In this document: piece by piece, positions 9,643 through 16,457 of the stretch
Layout of the letters: each line of letters starts with the position of its first letter
Numbering within the stretch: position 1 is the stretch's first letter
Source of the DNA: Larkinella insperata
GTDB lineage: Bacteria > Bacteroidota > Bacteroidia > Cytophagales > Spirosomataceae
Reading direction: 5' to 3'
Length of the DNA stretch: 64,000 nt
Assembly (NCBI RefSeq): GCF_026248825.1
Contig: NZ_CP110973.1
Span: 4,671,501-4,735,500, forward strand
Translations under genes and position numbers: made by a program
The notes under the pieces: model-generated
Told to the model about the DNA's origin: nothing
Database searches by the model: none
Seen by the model: the letters and a program-made list of their open reading frames with translations, nothing else

Positions 9643-9877
9643 GCGCAAAGAACGTCGGATCGCCCCGTTCTGTCAAATTTTCTCCCAAGTTACTCTTTTT
9701 GAAAGATGCTTCAAACGGGTGACGCAAACCGTTGCCGGAGAGAGACGCGAAAAAGGCGCTGGACGGGTGAAGTCAGAAACTTGATGATCCGCTTGCCGGG
9801 AAAACCGACTGCGGTGACCTGCAATGACCAGCGAACCTTTCATTGCGCCGGTTTTTACACAGTATTCAGAAGGTAGG

Positions 9878-9909
9878 TTGATTTGTTTGTCAATTTTGGG
9901 ACATCTTTG
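9878..9909 (+). promoter_or_regulatory. Candidate Bacteroidota promoter for the SDR gene
   Basis: TTG at 9878-9880 is followed after 21 bases by CATCTTTG at 9902-9909, one base off the TAnnTTTG form. It lies 33 bases before the ATG at 9943. The rest of the 300-base region back to 9643 shows nothing recognisable. Confidence 0.4.
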
Positions 9910-9942
9910 CACCGTTTCTTTTGTTGCCATTAGCCTAATCCC

Positions 9943-10710
9943 ATGACCTTTCAATCCCAGACTGCAATTGTTACCGGCGCGGGTATTGGCATTGGCTTTG
10001 CCATTGCCCGCGATCTGGCCCGCCAGGGGGCTTCTGTTTTACTCAATGACCTCGACGAGACCCTCGCCCACCGGGCAGCCGCCACCATCCGGCAGGAGGG
10101 AGGAACGTGTCTGGCTTATCCGGGTGATGTTTCCGATGTCAGTTTCATTGAATCGATGGTCGAAAAAGCCGTTGCCGAATTTGGCAAACTGACCATCGCG
10201 GTCGCCAACGCCGGCATCACCATTTTTGGCGATTTTTTTGATTACCAGCCCGCTAATTTCCAGCAGGTGGTCAACCTGAACCTGAGGGGAAGCTTCTTTC
10301 TGACCCAACTGGCCGCCCGTCAGATGCGGGTGCAGCAGGAGGGAGGCAGTGTGTTGCTAATGTCGTCGGTAACGGGGCATCAGGCTCATCCCGGCCTGGC
10401 CGCTTACGGCATGACCAAAGCCGCGCTGGAAATGCTGGCCAAAAACCTGGTGCTGGAACTGTCGCCCTACGGCATCAACATCAATGCCGTGGCACCGGGG
10501 GCAACGCAGACAGAGCGTACCCTGGATGACCCGACGTACGTGCCGATCTGGTCGCGCATTACGCCGATGGGCCGCCCCGCGACGGTCGATGATATTTCCA
10601 ACGCGGCCCTGTTTCTGGTCTCTCCCCAATCCCGTCACATCACCGGGCAGAGTCTGGTGGTCGACGGCGGCTGGACGGCGGTAAGCCCCCCACCCGTTGC
10701 GGGTGAGTAA
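9943..10710 (+). CDS. SDR family oxidoreductase (classical short-chain dehydrogenase)
   Basis: This 255-residue NAD(P)-dependent dehydrogenase has the full classical SDR motif set: cofactor-binding TGAGIGIG at residues 11-18, NAG at 89-91, Ser141/142 and the YGMTK catalytic pair Tyr155/Lys159, and the PG motif (VAPGATQTERT) after it. The end, ITGQSLVVDGGW, is typical of 3-oxoacyl-ACP-reductase-like and glucose/sugar-alcohol dehydrogenases. The substrate cannot be read from the sequence. It stands alone, with a promoter candidate upstream and a bidirectional terminator downstream. Confidence 0.9.
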   Translation: MTFQSQTAIVTGAGIGIGFAIARDLARQGASVLLNDLDETLAHRAAATIRQEGGTCLAYPGDVSDVSFIESMVEKAVAEFGKLTIAVANAGITIFGDFFDYQPANFQQVVNLNLRGSFFLTQLAARQMRVQQEGGSVLLMSSVTGHQAHPGLAAYGMTKAALEMLAKNLVLELSPYGININAVAPGATQTERTLDDPTYVPIWSRITPMGRPATVDDISNAALFLVSPQSRHITGQSLVVDGGWTAVSPPPVAGE

Positions 10711-10737
10711 AACGCGGACACTAGCTGTCTGCCGATC

Positions 10738-10767
10738 CGGTTTTACTCTTCTGACAGAGTAAAACCG
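10738..10767. terminator. Bidirectional terminator between the SDR and EamA genes
   Basis: A perfect 12-base inverted repeat (CGGTTTTACTCT at 10738-10749, AGAGTAAAACCG at 10756-10767) with a 6-base loop fills the gap between two convergent genes. The T content inside and after the stem suits both directions. Confidence 0.65.
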
Positions 10768-10770
10768 TTT

Positions 10771-11685
10771 CTACTTCCGGCCCAGCGTGATCAGCACGAC
10801 ACCCGTGAGAATAATCAGGGCGGCCAGAATCGAAGAACTCGTCAGGGCCTCACCGGCAAATGCCCAGCCCAGCAGCATAGCAACAACGGGATTGACATAC
10901 GCGTAGGTGGAAACCAGTTGCGGAGAAGCGTTGCGGGCCAGCCAGGCAAAAGACGAAAAGCCGATGATGGAGCCGAAGATGATCAGATAGATCAGCGAAC
11001 CGATGGCCTTTACGGGCGCATCGCCAATGCTCGTGGGAGTCACGTTTTCCGTCAACATGCTGAACAGAAAAAGCACCAGACCACCTACCAGCATCTGAAC
11101 GGCACTGGAAATTAATTGAGAAGGCAGGCTCAGTTTTCCCGAAAGCAGCGTACCAACCGCCCAGGAGATGTTGGCGACCATGATCAGGCCAATGCCCAGC
11201 CAGGTGTTGGCGGTGGATGTAACGCCCGTACCCGTCGGTTGCACCAGCAACGAAACGCCCAGCAGACCCACCAGCAGCCCCGCCAGTGATAGGTTGGTGG
11301 GCCGGATATGGCCAAAACTGATCCAGTTAAACAGAATGATGAAGAGGGGAACCGTTGCCGCCAGCAGCGCGGCAATGCTCGTAGGAACGTATTGCAGGGC
11401 CACCGACATACACCCGTTGGCGATGGTCAGCAGCAGTACGCCAATCAGACCCGCCGACGTCCATTGCTTCAGCGTGGGAGCGGGCAGACCGGAAAGCCGG
11501 GCGTACAGGTACAGAATGAGTCCCGCCGTGCTGAGCCGCAGGGACGCCATATAAAGCGGGGGCATCCGTTCGGTCATGAAGTGGATGAATAGATAGGTTG
11601 ATCCCCACAAGGTATACACGGAGGCCAAGGCCATCCAAAGCGTTAACCGGGGTGACTGAATTTTCTTAAGAAGGACGGTATTCAT
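10771..11685 (-). CDS. EamA/DMT-family transporter
   Basis: This 304-residue membrane protein has ten predicted helices in two five-helix EamA repeats, the plan of drug/metabolite transporters such as RhaT/YdcZ relatives. The first repeat begins ASVYTLWGSTYLFIHF and contains PLYMASLRLSTAGLIL. The second begins WLGIGLIMVANISWAVGTL and ends VNPVVAMLLGWAFAGEAL, both typical EamA stretches. Members export amino acids, nucleobases or other small metabolites; the substrate is not predictable here. The ATG at 11685 is well placed. It is convergent with the SDR gene and shares its terminator. Confidence 0.9.
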   Translation of the reverse strand: MNTVLLKKIQSPRLTLWMALASVYTLWGSTYLFIHFMTERMPPLYMASLRLSTAGLILYLYARLSGLPAPTLKQWTSAGLIGVLLLTIANGCMSVALQYVPTSIAALLAATVPLFIILFNWISFGHIRPTNLSLAGLLVGLLGVSLLVQPTGTGVTSTANTWLGIGLIMVANISWAVGTLLSGKLSLPSQLISSAVQMLVGGLVLFLFSMLTENVTPTSIGDAPVKAIGSLIYLIIFGSIIGFSSFAWLARNASPQLVSTYAYVNPVVAMLLGWAFAGEALTSSSILAALIILTGVVLITLGRK

Positions 11686-11808
11686 GGCGTACTCTATTTG
11701 CTGTTACTGTTACAACAGCAAAGAAATAGAAATATTCCCAGAGCTTAGCCTTAAATTTTTTTAATGGAAATGATTAATTTTAATAATAGTCAGAATGCTC
11801 TTCTGGCA

Positions 11809-11994
11809 TTAATTGTAATTCGTGTTGGTGATCAGTGAAAAAGGAATTTTCTCGGTGATTGTGAAGTGAACCGTGTTGTCAAGAACCTGGCGGTAGCGAT
11901 AGATGTACATTACAAACAGTGCATCAAACACCGCCGGATCGTTGGTAGTCTTTAATTGACGCAACAGCTCATTGACATAAAGCGTATCGTTCAT
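11809..11994 (-). CDS. Small hypothetical protein (61 aa)
   Basis: I do not recognise this short reading frame. It starts at an ATG at 11994, 45 bases after the stop of the next gene upstream, and the two may form an operon. The sequence is helical at the start (NELLRQLKTTNDPAVFDAL) and beta-like at the end, with no signal peptide or membrane segment. Base composition here is clearly more AT-rich than in the flanking genes. It could be a small regulator or a spurious frame. Confidence 0.45.
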   Translation of the reverse strand: MNDTLYVNELLRQLKTTNDPAVFDALFVMYIYRYRQVLDNTVHFTITEKIPFSLITNTNYN

Positions 11995-12039
11995 CGGTTG
12001 AAAAGTTTTGATAAGGATAAAAATTAAGGTTTTATCCGA

Positions 12040-12414
12040 TTAGGATTCAAACCAGTTTTTCAAGGAAGGATAGGTATGGAGTAAATGTTCAACAAAGGCG
12101 CTGGTCTGTTCGTTGACGGTTTTCAGGGTATCGGTGTGTTGGTTAAACCGGCTAAGCGTTTCGCTCTTTTTGTTGGAAAGCCGGTGGGAAGTTGACGGTA
12201 AATCCTGGATTAAATCGGCAATGGTGTTGATTAGTAACTCTTTTAAGCGGAGCAGATCCCGGAAGGTTTCTTCCGGAATAAGTAGACGCTCGCTTTGCGC
12301 TTCAGCAAAGTTTAAAAAATGAAAATTTTGATAAATTTCATCGGCGGCTTCTCCCCATTGCGGCAATAAGTTTTTGAAAGAAGCAATCGAATCAGGGCTT
12401 TGATGGCTACACAT
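12040..12414 (-). CDS. Hypothetical helical protein (124 aa), AT-rich
   Basis: This frame starts at an ATG at 12414. The product is soluble, nearly all helical and rich in Leu, Glu, Asn and Gln (for example LLRLKELLINTIADLIQDL), and I do not recognise a family. It has no signal peptide and no cysteine cluster (its only cysteine is residue 2). The gene and its downstream partner lie in a stretch (about 11.7-13.1 kb) visibly richer in A+T than the rest of the window, which may mark transferred DNA or simply poorly expressed genes. The coding potential looks real because the frame is long for its AT content. Confidence 0.6.
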   Translation of the reverse strand: MCSHQSPDSIASFKNLLPQWGEAADEIYQNFHFLNFAEAQSERLLIPEETFRDLLRLKELLINTIADLIQDLPSTSHRLSNKKSETLSRFNQHTDTLKTVNEQTSAFVEHLLHTYPSLKNWFES

Positions 12415-12765
12415 CGGATCGTTTACTTTATTTTAAGGCTTTGATTATTAAGTATTTATTATTGTATTATCCATTTTGATCTTTATTTAGATGCTGCCCC
12501 AGGTTAAAAGTAACAGCAGGTTTTGGAGCTTCTTTAAAATTTGATAAAAGCCCGCGGCAAGGCTATTACTCGTCGGTAGTAACTGAGCATAACGTGTAGT
12601 GGAAGTTGTTTTGCCAGACAAATATAAATTACTCTGGTGTTAGGTTGGTATAACCAATTTGCCGTCGGGCAAGCGAACCGCCGTTCGGCCGGGACTATGA
12701 ACCAGATAGTCATGAAGTTAACCAAGAAGAAGAGCACAATGTCCGAGAACGGGGGGCTTGTCCAT
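12415..12765. other. Gene-free AT-rich stretch
   Basis: About 350 bases lie between the unknown gene pair and the CsbD terminator. A 67-residue minus-strand frame crosses it (12534-12737), but its composition and position do not support a gene. I see no promoter or repeat I would defend. Confidence 0.5.
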
Positions 12766-12800
12766 AAAAAAAGAGCCGGAAGTGGATGCTTCCGGCTCTT
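12766..12800 (-). terminator. Rho-independent terminator of the CsbD gene
   Basis: A perfect 12-base stem (AAGAGCCGGAAG at 12771-12782, CTTCCGGCTCTT at 12789-12800) with a 6-base loop runs into a U run on the minus strand (seven T, 12766-12772). It sits 34 bases past the CsbD stop codon. Confidence 0.85.
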
Positions 12801-12834
12801 GGTACTGGCCTTACGGTCAGCTGAGAATTATCGA

Positions 12835-13020
12835 TTACAAATCGGCAATAGTCTTATTGATTTCGTCTTTCGTTTTACCAGTTTTCTGCTGGAGTTTGCC
12901 CCACATTTCGTCTTCTTTACCTTCTTCGTACGTCAGATCGTCGTCGGTCAAATCACCATAGGCTTGTTTGATTTTGCCTTTTAGCTCATTCCAGCCACCT
13001 TTTATGGTCGTCTCGTTCAT
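12835..13020 (-). CDS. CsbD-family stress protein
   Basis: This 61-residue protein is a typical CsbD-like small hydrophilic protein: MNETTIKGGWNELKGKIKQ, then AYGDLTDDDLTYEEGKED, then GKLQQKTGKTKDEINKTI. CsbD of Bacillus subtilis belongs to the sigma-B general stress regulon, and homologues are abundant under stress in many bacteria; the molecular role is unknown. The gene stands alone between its own terminator and a 126-base upstream region. Confidence 0.92.
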   Translation of the reverse strand: MNETTIKGGWNELKGKIKQAYGDLTDDDLTYEEGKEDEMWGKLQQKTGKTKDEINKTIADL

Positions 13021-13146
13021 GGTTGATAACTGTTTTCTGTGTGAATTGATAGTGATACAATTACAAAGAATTGTACTATAATAACCGAGCGTCTGCTGAA
13101 TTGTTTAAAAAATGAAGCAAGTGAGGCAATTTTCTGAAATCGGAGG

Positions 13147-13602
13147 CTATTCAATTCGAGTCCAGGTTTGCGTTTTACCGAGCAACGAAATGCCTACATA
13201 GCCCCGAACGTCGAGTGTGTTAGGATTTTTCAGGGTTAGCTTACAGTTGTATTCTTTCCCATCCTCCGGATTATAAATCAGGCCATTTTCCCAGACGCGG
13301 CCGCCGTCGAAACTAAAATCCTGCATAACGTCCAGGCCGACCAAAGGCCGGGAACGCAGGTTGGTTTCGCTGTTTCGCCGGTCGGTACGGGGTTTGCCGG
13401 TGGCCGGGTCGGTGGGCTCTTTCAGCCAGACCAGTTTGCCAAAATATTTATCCCCTTTTTTGTAGATCTGAATGCGCCCCTGCTTGGTTCCGTTGAGCCA
13501 GGTACCCAAAACGGCGTCCGAACTATACTGAGGAGTGGGTTTAAAAGCAGTTAAAATGCTGGTGGTCAGAAGTAATAGGGCAAGCCAACGTAACGGTTTC
13601 AT
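13147..13602 (-). CDS. DUF2147 domain protein, secreted
   Basis: This 151-residue protein has an N-terminal signal peptide (PLRWLALLLLTTSILTAF) followed by one DUF2147 domain. The domain starts AVLGTWLNGTKQGRIQIYKK and carries the family stretches KYFGKLVWLKEP, RPLVGLDVMQDFSFDG and VRGYVGISLLGKTQTWTR. DUF2147 proteins are small periplasmic or exported beta-rich proteins of unknown function, common in Bacteroidota and Proteobacteria. The gene is probably monocistronic. Confidence 0.88.
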   Translation of the reverse strand: MKPLRWLALLLLTTSILTAFKPTPQYSSDAVLGTWLNGTKQGRIQIYKKGDKYFGKLVWLKEPTDPATGKPRTDRRNSETNLRSRPLVGLDVMQDFSFDGGRVWENGLIYNPEDGKEYNCKLTLKNPNTLDVRGYVGISLLGKTQTWTRIE

Positions 13603-13763
13603 TCCTTTTTAGGGTGTTGATGGAACTTCCAGATCAAGTACGGTATTAAACGTAAAAATAAACAAAAAATGTGTCTCCGGAAATGGCCTGATTTTGCGGA
13701 TTTCCGCTGATTTTTGCACGGCTGATTTCACAGGTTCCCGGAGAACCCATTGCCCAAGATGCT

Positions 13764-14303
13764 ATGATCAAACTTGACCCAACCCGCACCTATCCGCACG
13801 AAACCGAGTCGCGGACCATCGTCCGGTTTCAGGACTGCGACCCGTTACAGCACCTGAACAACGCGAAATACCTCGACTACTATTTCAACGCCCGCGAAGA
13901 TCAGGTGGCTACTCAATATAACTTCAGTCCGCTGCAGTTGTTTCGCGAATACAAAACCAGTTGGGTGGTTTATCAACACCAGATTGCTTACGTGCGCCCG
14001 GCCATGGTGAGTGAGTGGATTCGGATTGTCTCCCGCATCATCCATTACGACGAGGACACAATGATCACGGAGTATTATATGACTGACGACTCGCGCAGGC
14101 AATTGAAAAATGTCTTGTGGATGACTTCAAAGTACGTTAGCGTTGTCACCGGCAAGCGCATTCCGCATAACCCGGAAGTGATGGCCTTTCTCGACGCCAT
14201 CTGCATGAAGAATGTCGATTTTCACAACCTCAATTTCAATGACCGAATCCGGCAGATCAAGGAGCAACTGGCGCAGGACGGCAGTGAAGGCGTAAACGAC
14301 TGA
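13764..14303 (+). CDS. Acyl-CoA thioesterase, hotdog fold
   Basis: This 179-residue cytoplasmic protein has the 4HBT hotdog signature RFQDCDPLQHLNNAKYLDYY near residues 22-41, in which the conserved Asp and the HxNNxxY stretch mark the catalytic region of FcbC/YbgC-type thioesterases. It would hydrolyse acyl-CoA thioesters; chain length is not predictable. It is one hotdog domain with a short C-terminal extension. It stands alone and is convergent with the LRR gene. Confidence 0.85.
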   Translation: MIKLDPTRTYPHETESRTIVRFQDCDPLQHLNNAKYLDYYFNAREDQVATQYNFSPLQLFREYKTSWVVYQHQIAYVRPAMVSEWIRIVSRIIHYDEDTMITEYYMTDDSRRQLKNVLWMTSKYVSVVTGKRIPHNPEVMAFLDAICMKNVDFHNLNFNDRIRQIKEQLAQDGSEGVND

Positions 14304-14331
14304 AGAGAAGACGGGATGAAGCGCAGAGAAG

Positions 14332-14368
14332 GAGGGAAAAGGCAAGGGGCAACCTCTTCTTTTCCCTC
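14332..14368. terminator. Probable bidirectional terminator between the thioesterase and LRR genes
   Basis: An inverted repeat (GAGGGAAAAG at 14332-14341, CTTTTCCCTC at 14359-14368) lies between the two convergent stop codons. The loop is 17 bases and the flanking T run is short, so the assignment is moderate. Confidence 0.45.
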
Positions 14369-14378
14369 TTTAGAATTG

Positions 14379-15848
14379 TCAATAGAATACCTCCGTTTTG
14401 TTGCCCTCAAGCTGTTTAAGCAGATTAGCCGAAACGGTTTTCTGTTCGCTGACGGGATTACCCCGGATAAAAAGCTTCTTCAATGTATGCAGCTGGCTCA
14501 TCTGCACCGGCAATTCGGTCAGCCGGTTGTGGCTGATGTCGAATTCTTCCAGATTCGGCAGCGTCAGGACCTGCTGGGGAACGGTTACGAAAGCATTGTG
14601 ACCAATGTCGAGGGTTCGTAAATAATTGAGTTTCTCCGAACTGGCGGGCAGACTGGCCAGAAAATTATGGTGGGCATAGAGCTCCTGGAGTTTCCGCAGC
14701 CGCCCCAGTTGCCGGGGTAATTCGTTGAGTTTGTTGTTGGAGAGGGCCAATTGCTGCAAACGTCGCATCCGGCATGCCGACTCGGGCAGCGTCCTGAGGT
14801 TGTTGTAATACAGGTCCAGTACTTCCAGGCGTTTCAGGCGGCTGATGCTGGCGGGGAGTTCGTTTAACCGGGCGTGGTACAAATTAAGGTCTTTCAGTCG
14901 GCGTATCCGGCGCAGAGGAGCGGTATTTAGCCCACCCGAAAAATTGTTGAAACCCAGCCAGAGACTTTCCAGCCGGCGGTTCTTGGTAATGGCTTTCGGA
15001 ACCGCCGTAAGGCCGGTTGATTGAATATTGAGAATTTTCAGGTGTTTATTGCGGACCACGTGCAGTCCATCGCTGCCCAGCGGATTGTACGACGCATCCA
15101 GTTGACGCAGTTTCGGCATCGTAAACACTCTTTCGGGGATCGTGCGAATCCCGTTGATGCTCAGGTCCAGGACTTCCAGGTTCGGGAACCGGTAGATCAC
15201 CTCCGGTACTTCCGTCAACTCGAGCGTGTTAAAAACCAGGTGTTTAACGGTATCCGGCCGGGTGGTTTTTTCGGCCTGTTCGAGGGTGGTCAGAATGCCC
15301 GGACCCCGGCGTAGCTTGCGCCGTGAGGGCAATTTGCCGACCGCCATACCGGATGAATACCGATACGGTTTGTCGCCGGTAACGGGAAATCGATAACTCG
15401 AAAACCATTGGCACAACACGGGGTCCATCCGTTCCTTAAACCGTTTTAGGGCTAGACTATCCGGAGCTTTGGGGGAAAGATTGGTTGAAAATTCATGGTA
15501 AACTTTATTCAGCGAACCATCCGGATTGGCGTAGAGGTGGACAATCAGGTAACAGGTCGTGTCCTGCAACAGCCCGGCCTTTTTAAAGAATTGGTTAACA
15601 TCTTTCTCGACCTGGGTGTACAACTCAAACCGTTTCTTTTCGCCGGGTGTCCATTCGTCCGGCAACCGGGGGCCGGTGGCAATTGGTGCCGTCCCAAAAG
15701 TCGGGTCTATGACTTTATCCACGGCTATATACTCTTTCTCCAGTTTTTTAACGGTAACTTTATGCTCGGCTTGGGTCAGGCACACCGTTTGAGCCAGTGT
15801 ACTGCCCGAAATAAATACGGCAAGGAGAGTTCGGAAGAAAGTAGACAT
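14379..15848 (-). CDS. Secreted leucine-rich repeat protein
   Basis: This 489-residue protein starts with a signal peptide (FFRTLLAVFISGSTLAQ). Residues of about 25-190 form a globular part with a TonB-C-like stretch (CYLIVHLYANPDGSLNKVYH) of the kind seen in several Bacteroidota exported proteins. From about residue 200 to the end are roughly twelve leucine-rich repeats of the bacterial 22-24-residue type (RLKRLEVLDLYYNNLRTLPE is one). LRR domains bind proteins; the partner is unknown. The gene is divergent from the BlaI-type repressor, and the operator array lies in the 225 bases between them, so it could share that control. Confidence 0.85.
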   Translation of the reverse strand: MSTFFRTLLAVFISGSTLAQTVCLTQAEHKVTVKKLEKEYIAVDKVIDPTFGTAPIATGPRLPDEWTPGEKKRFELYTQVEKDVNQFFKKAGLLQDTTCYLIVHLYANPDGSLNKVYHEFSTNLSPKAPDSLALKRFKERMDPVLCQWFSSYRFPVTGDKPYRYSSGMAVGKLPSRRKLRRGPGILTTLEQAEKTTRPDTVKHLVFNTLELTEVPEVIYRFPNLEVLDLSINGIRTIPERVFTMPKLRQLDASYNPLGSDGLHVVRNKHLKILNIQSTGLTAVPKAITKNRRLESLWLGFNNFSGGLNTAPLRRIRRLKDLNLYHARLNELPASISRLKRLEVLDLYYNNLRTLPESACRMRRLQQLALSNNKLNELPRQLGRLRKLQELYAHHNFLASLPASSEKLNYLRTLDIGHNAFVTVPQQVLTLPNLEEFDISHNRLTELPVQMSQLHTLKKLFIRGNPVSEQKTVSANLLKQLEGNKTEVFY

Positions 15849-15952
15849 TGCTAGAACGATCTTTTTAGGTGTATAACGGTAAATATAGTTTTAAATTTCA
15901 ATAAGTTTTCTTCTTTCCGCATAAAAGCACCTGAATAAAAATTAACACTTGT

Positions 15953-15968
15953 TACGAAAGTTTTCGTA
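15953..15968. promoter_or_regulatory. Operator 1 of the BlaI-type array
   Basis: TACGAAAGTTTTCGTA is a palindrome with perfect 6-base arms TACGAA/TTCGTA and a 4-base centre. It lies upstream of the promoter -33 element and repeats the arms of the other two copies exactly. Confidence 0.8.
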
Positions 15969-15976
15969 CGTAGGAC

Positions 15977-16008
15977 TTGACTTCTACGAACGGTTTCGTA
16001 TATATTTG
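15977..16008 (+). promoter_or_regulatory. Promoter of the BlaI-type/M56 operon
   Basis: TTG at 15977-15979 is separated by 21 bases from TATATTTG at 16001-16008, an exact match to the Bacteroidota TAnnTTTG form. Operator 2 occupies most of the spacer and operator 3 covers the expected transcription start near 16015. The predicted leader to the ATG at 16074 is about 60 bases. Confidence 0.8.
15985..16000. promoter_or_regulatory. Operator 2 of the BlaI-type array
   Basis: TACGAACGGTTTCGTA has the same perfect 6-base arms as operator 1. It ends directly at the -7 element, so a bound repressor would block RNA polymerase. Confidence 0.85.
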
Positions 16009-16009
16009 T

Positions 16010-16025
16010 TACGAACAATTTCGTA
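16010..16025. promoter_or_regulatory. Operator 3 of the BlaI-type array
   Basis: TACGAACAATTTCGTA has the same arms again. It begins one base after the -7 element and spans the likely start of transcription. Confidence 0.85.
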
Positions 16026-16073
16026 CAACGCCACACGCCGTCAGCGGCTGATCCGAACAGTAAACGTAAATTC

Positions 16074-16457
16074 ATGAAACCAACGGAATCTGAACTGGAA
16101 ATTTTGCAGGTATTGTGGGCCAAAGGACCCAGTACCGTACGGCAGGTGAACGACCACCTGAGCCAGACCAAAGACGTGGGCTACACAACCACTCTGAAGC
16201 TCATGCAGATTATGCACGACAAGAGGCTGCTCAGCCGCACCGAAGAAGGCCGTTACCACATCTACCAGGCGCTGGTCGATGAAAAGGAGACCCAGCAGCA
16301 TTTGCTCGATCGCTTCGTCGACACGGCTTTTCGGGGATCGGCCATGAAGCTGGTCATGCAGGCGCTGGGCAACAGCAAAGCAACTCCGCAGGAACTGGAG
16401 GAATTGAAAAAGCTGATCAATAACCTGAATCCGTCTTCCAACAACGAATCCCGATGA
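16074..16457 (+). CDS. BlaI/MecI/CopY-family transcriptional repressor
   Basis: This 127-residue protein has the BlaI/MecI plan: an N-terminal winged helix (PTESELEILQVLWAKGPSTV, then VGYTTTLKLMQIMHDKRLLS) and a C-terminal helical dimerisation part. It is an autorepressor by analogy with BlaI, and three identical-arm palindromes sit on its promoter. Proteolysis triggered by the M56 partner releases BlaI in the beta-lactam systems of staphylococci and Bacillus; the signal here is unknown and no beta-lactamase gene is adjacent. Its stop codon overlaps the start of the next gene (ATGA), so the two are translationally coupled. Confidence 0.92.
   Translation: MKPTESELEILQVLWAKGPSTVRQVNDHLSQTKDVGYTTTLKLMQIMHDKRLLSRTEEGRYHIYQALVDEKETQQHLLDRFVDTAFRGSAMKLVMQALGNSKATPQELEELKKLINNLNPSSNNESR

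Noticed and set aside
12534..12737. A 67-residue minus-strand frame in the gap before CsbD
   Set aside because: Odd composition, no ribosome site, no neighbour context; likely chance.
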